Of a stretch of DNA of 13,785 bases, positions 13,735-13,785 are shown piece by piece. Origin of the DNA: an uncultured Bacteroidales bacterium (GTDB taxonomy: Bacteria > Bacteroidota > Bacteroidia > Bacteroidales > Paludibacteraceae); contig CALGCU010000038.1 in assembly GCA_937886455.1 (NCBI GenBank), positions 1-13,785 on the forward strand, read 5' to 3'. Within the stretch, counting starts at the first letter, position 1, and every line of letters begins with the position of its first letter. The notes beneath the pieces are model-generated. The model did not search any database, was not told the DNA's origin, and saw nothing but the letters and a program-made list of their open reading frames with translations. A program made the translations under genes and the position numbers.

Positions 13735-13785
13735 TTACTGTCCGCTAAAGACTTGAATTCCCTCCCAACTTGCTGAAATAGATAA
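13735..13785 (-). CDS. Possible C-terminal end of a gene entering from the right edge
   Basis: Reading leftward on the minus strand from the window edge, 16 open codons end at TAA (13737-13735), giving a peptide that ends SWEGIQVFSGQ. It faces ackA across the strong hairpin, the usual place for a convergent gene end. Sixteen open codons can arise by chance in AT-rich DNA, so this is weak. The bases at the stop (ACTGTCCGCTAAAG on the plus strand) could also be the end of an insertion sequence whose transposase finishes in its terminal repeat. I cannot tell which. Confidence 0.3.
   Translation of the reverse strand, partial: LSISASWEGIQVFSGQ

Overview
The window is chromosomal DNA of a Bacteroidetes bacterium, most likely of the order Bacteroidales. 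The genus cannot be settled from the sequence. The evidence is AT-rich DNA, repeated promoters of the Bacteroidetes type (TTTG, about 19 bp, TAnnTTTG), almost no Shine-Dalgarno sequences, a small Bacteroidetes-type bS21, methylmalonyl-CoA mutase next to acetate fermentation genes, and a radical SAM/lipoprotein cassette typical of this order.

Layout. Positions 1-1052 (minus strand) hold the N-terminal 350 codons of the methylmalonyl-CoA mutase small subunit (mutA), with a clear promoter upstream. Positions 1053-1638 are non-coding and hold that promoter, a CTAG-rich degenerate octamer repeat and a hairpin-rich element. Positions 1639-4726 (minus strand) form a compact five-gene operon. In transcription order it encodes a short lipoprotein, an outer-membrane beta-barrel protein, two longer paralogous lipoproteins, and a radical SAM/SPASM enzyme of the TIGR04133 type. 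Positions 4727-5031 are a divergent promoter region in which a perfect 16-bp palindrome overlaps the operon's -7 element.

On the plus strand follow a 7TM-HD phosphohydrolase of the PgpH class (c-di-AMP phosphodiesterase-like) and rpsU, whose promoter lies inside the end of the preceding gene and which ends in a strong terminator. Next comes an aspartokinase / diaminopimelate decarboxylase / family 2 glycosyltransferase operon (lysC-lysA-GT2). The last genes are pta and ackA, closed by a 15-bp-stem terminator. The right edge may hold the last codons of a minus-strand gene.

How the genes work together. mutA belongs to the succinate-propionate route, and pta-ackA convert acetyl-CoA to acetate with ATP gain, so both fit an anaerobic fermenter. 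lysC and lysA supply the first and last steps of the DAP/lysine pathway. The most interesting part is the radical SAM operon. A SPASM-type maturase is made together with three secreted lipoproteins that share short conserved blocks, and with a small barrel protein. This suggests a peptide-modification system whose substrates are envelope lipoproteins. The pairing of this enzyme family with such lipoproteins is known from comparative genomics; as far as I know, the chemistry, the modified residue and the role of the barrel are not described.
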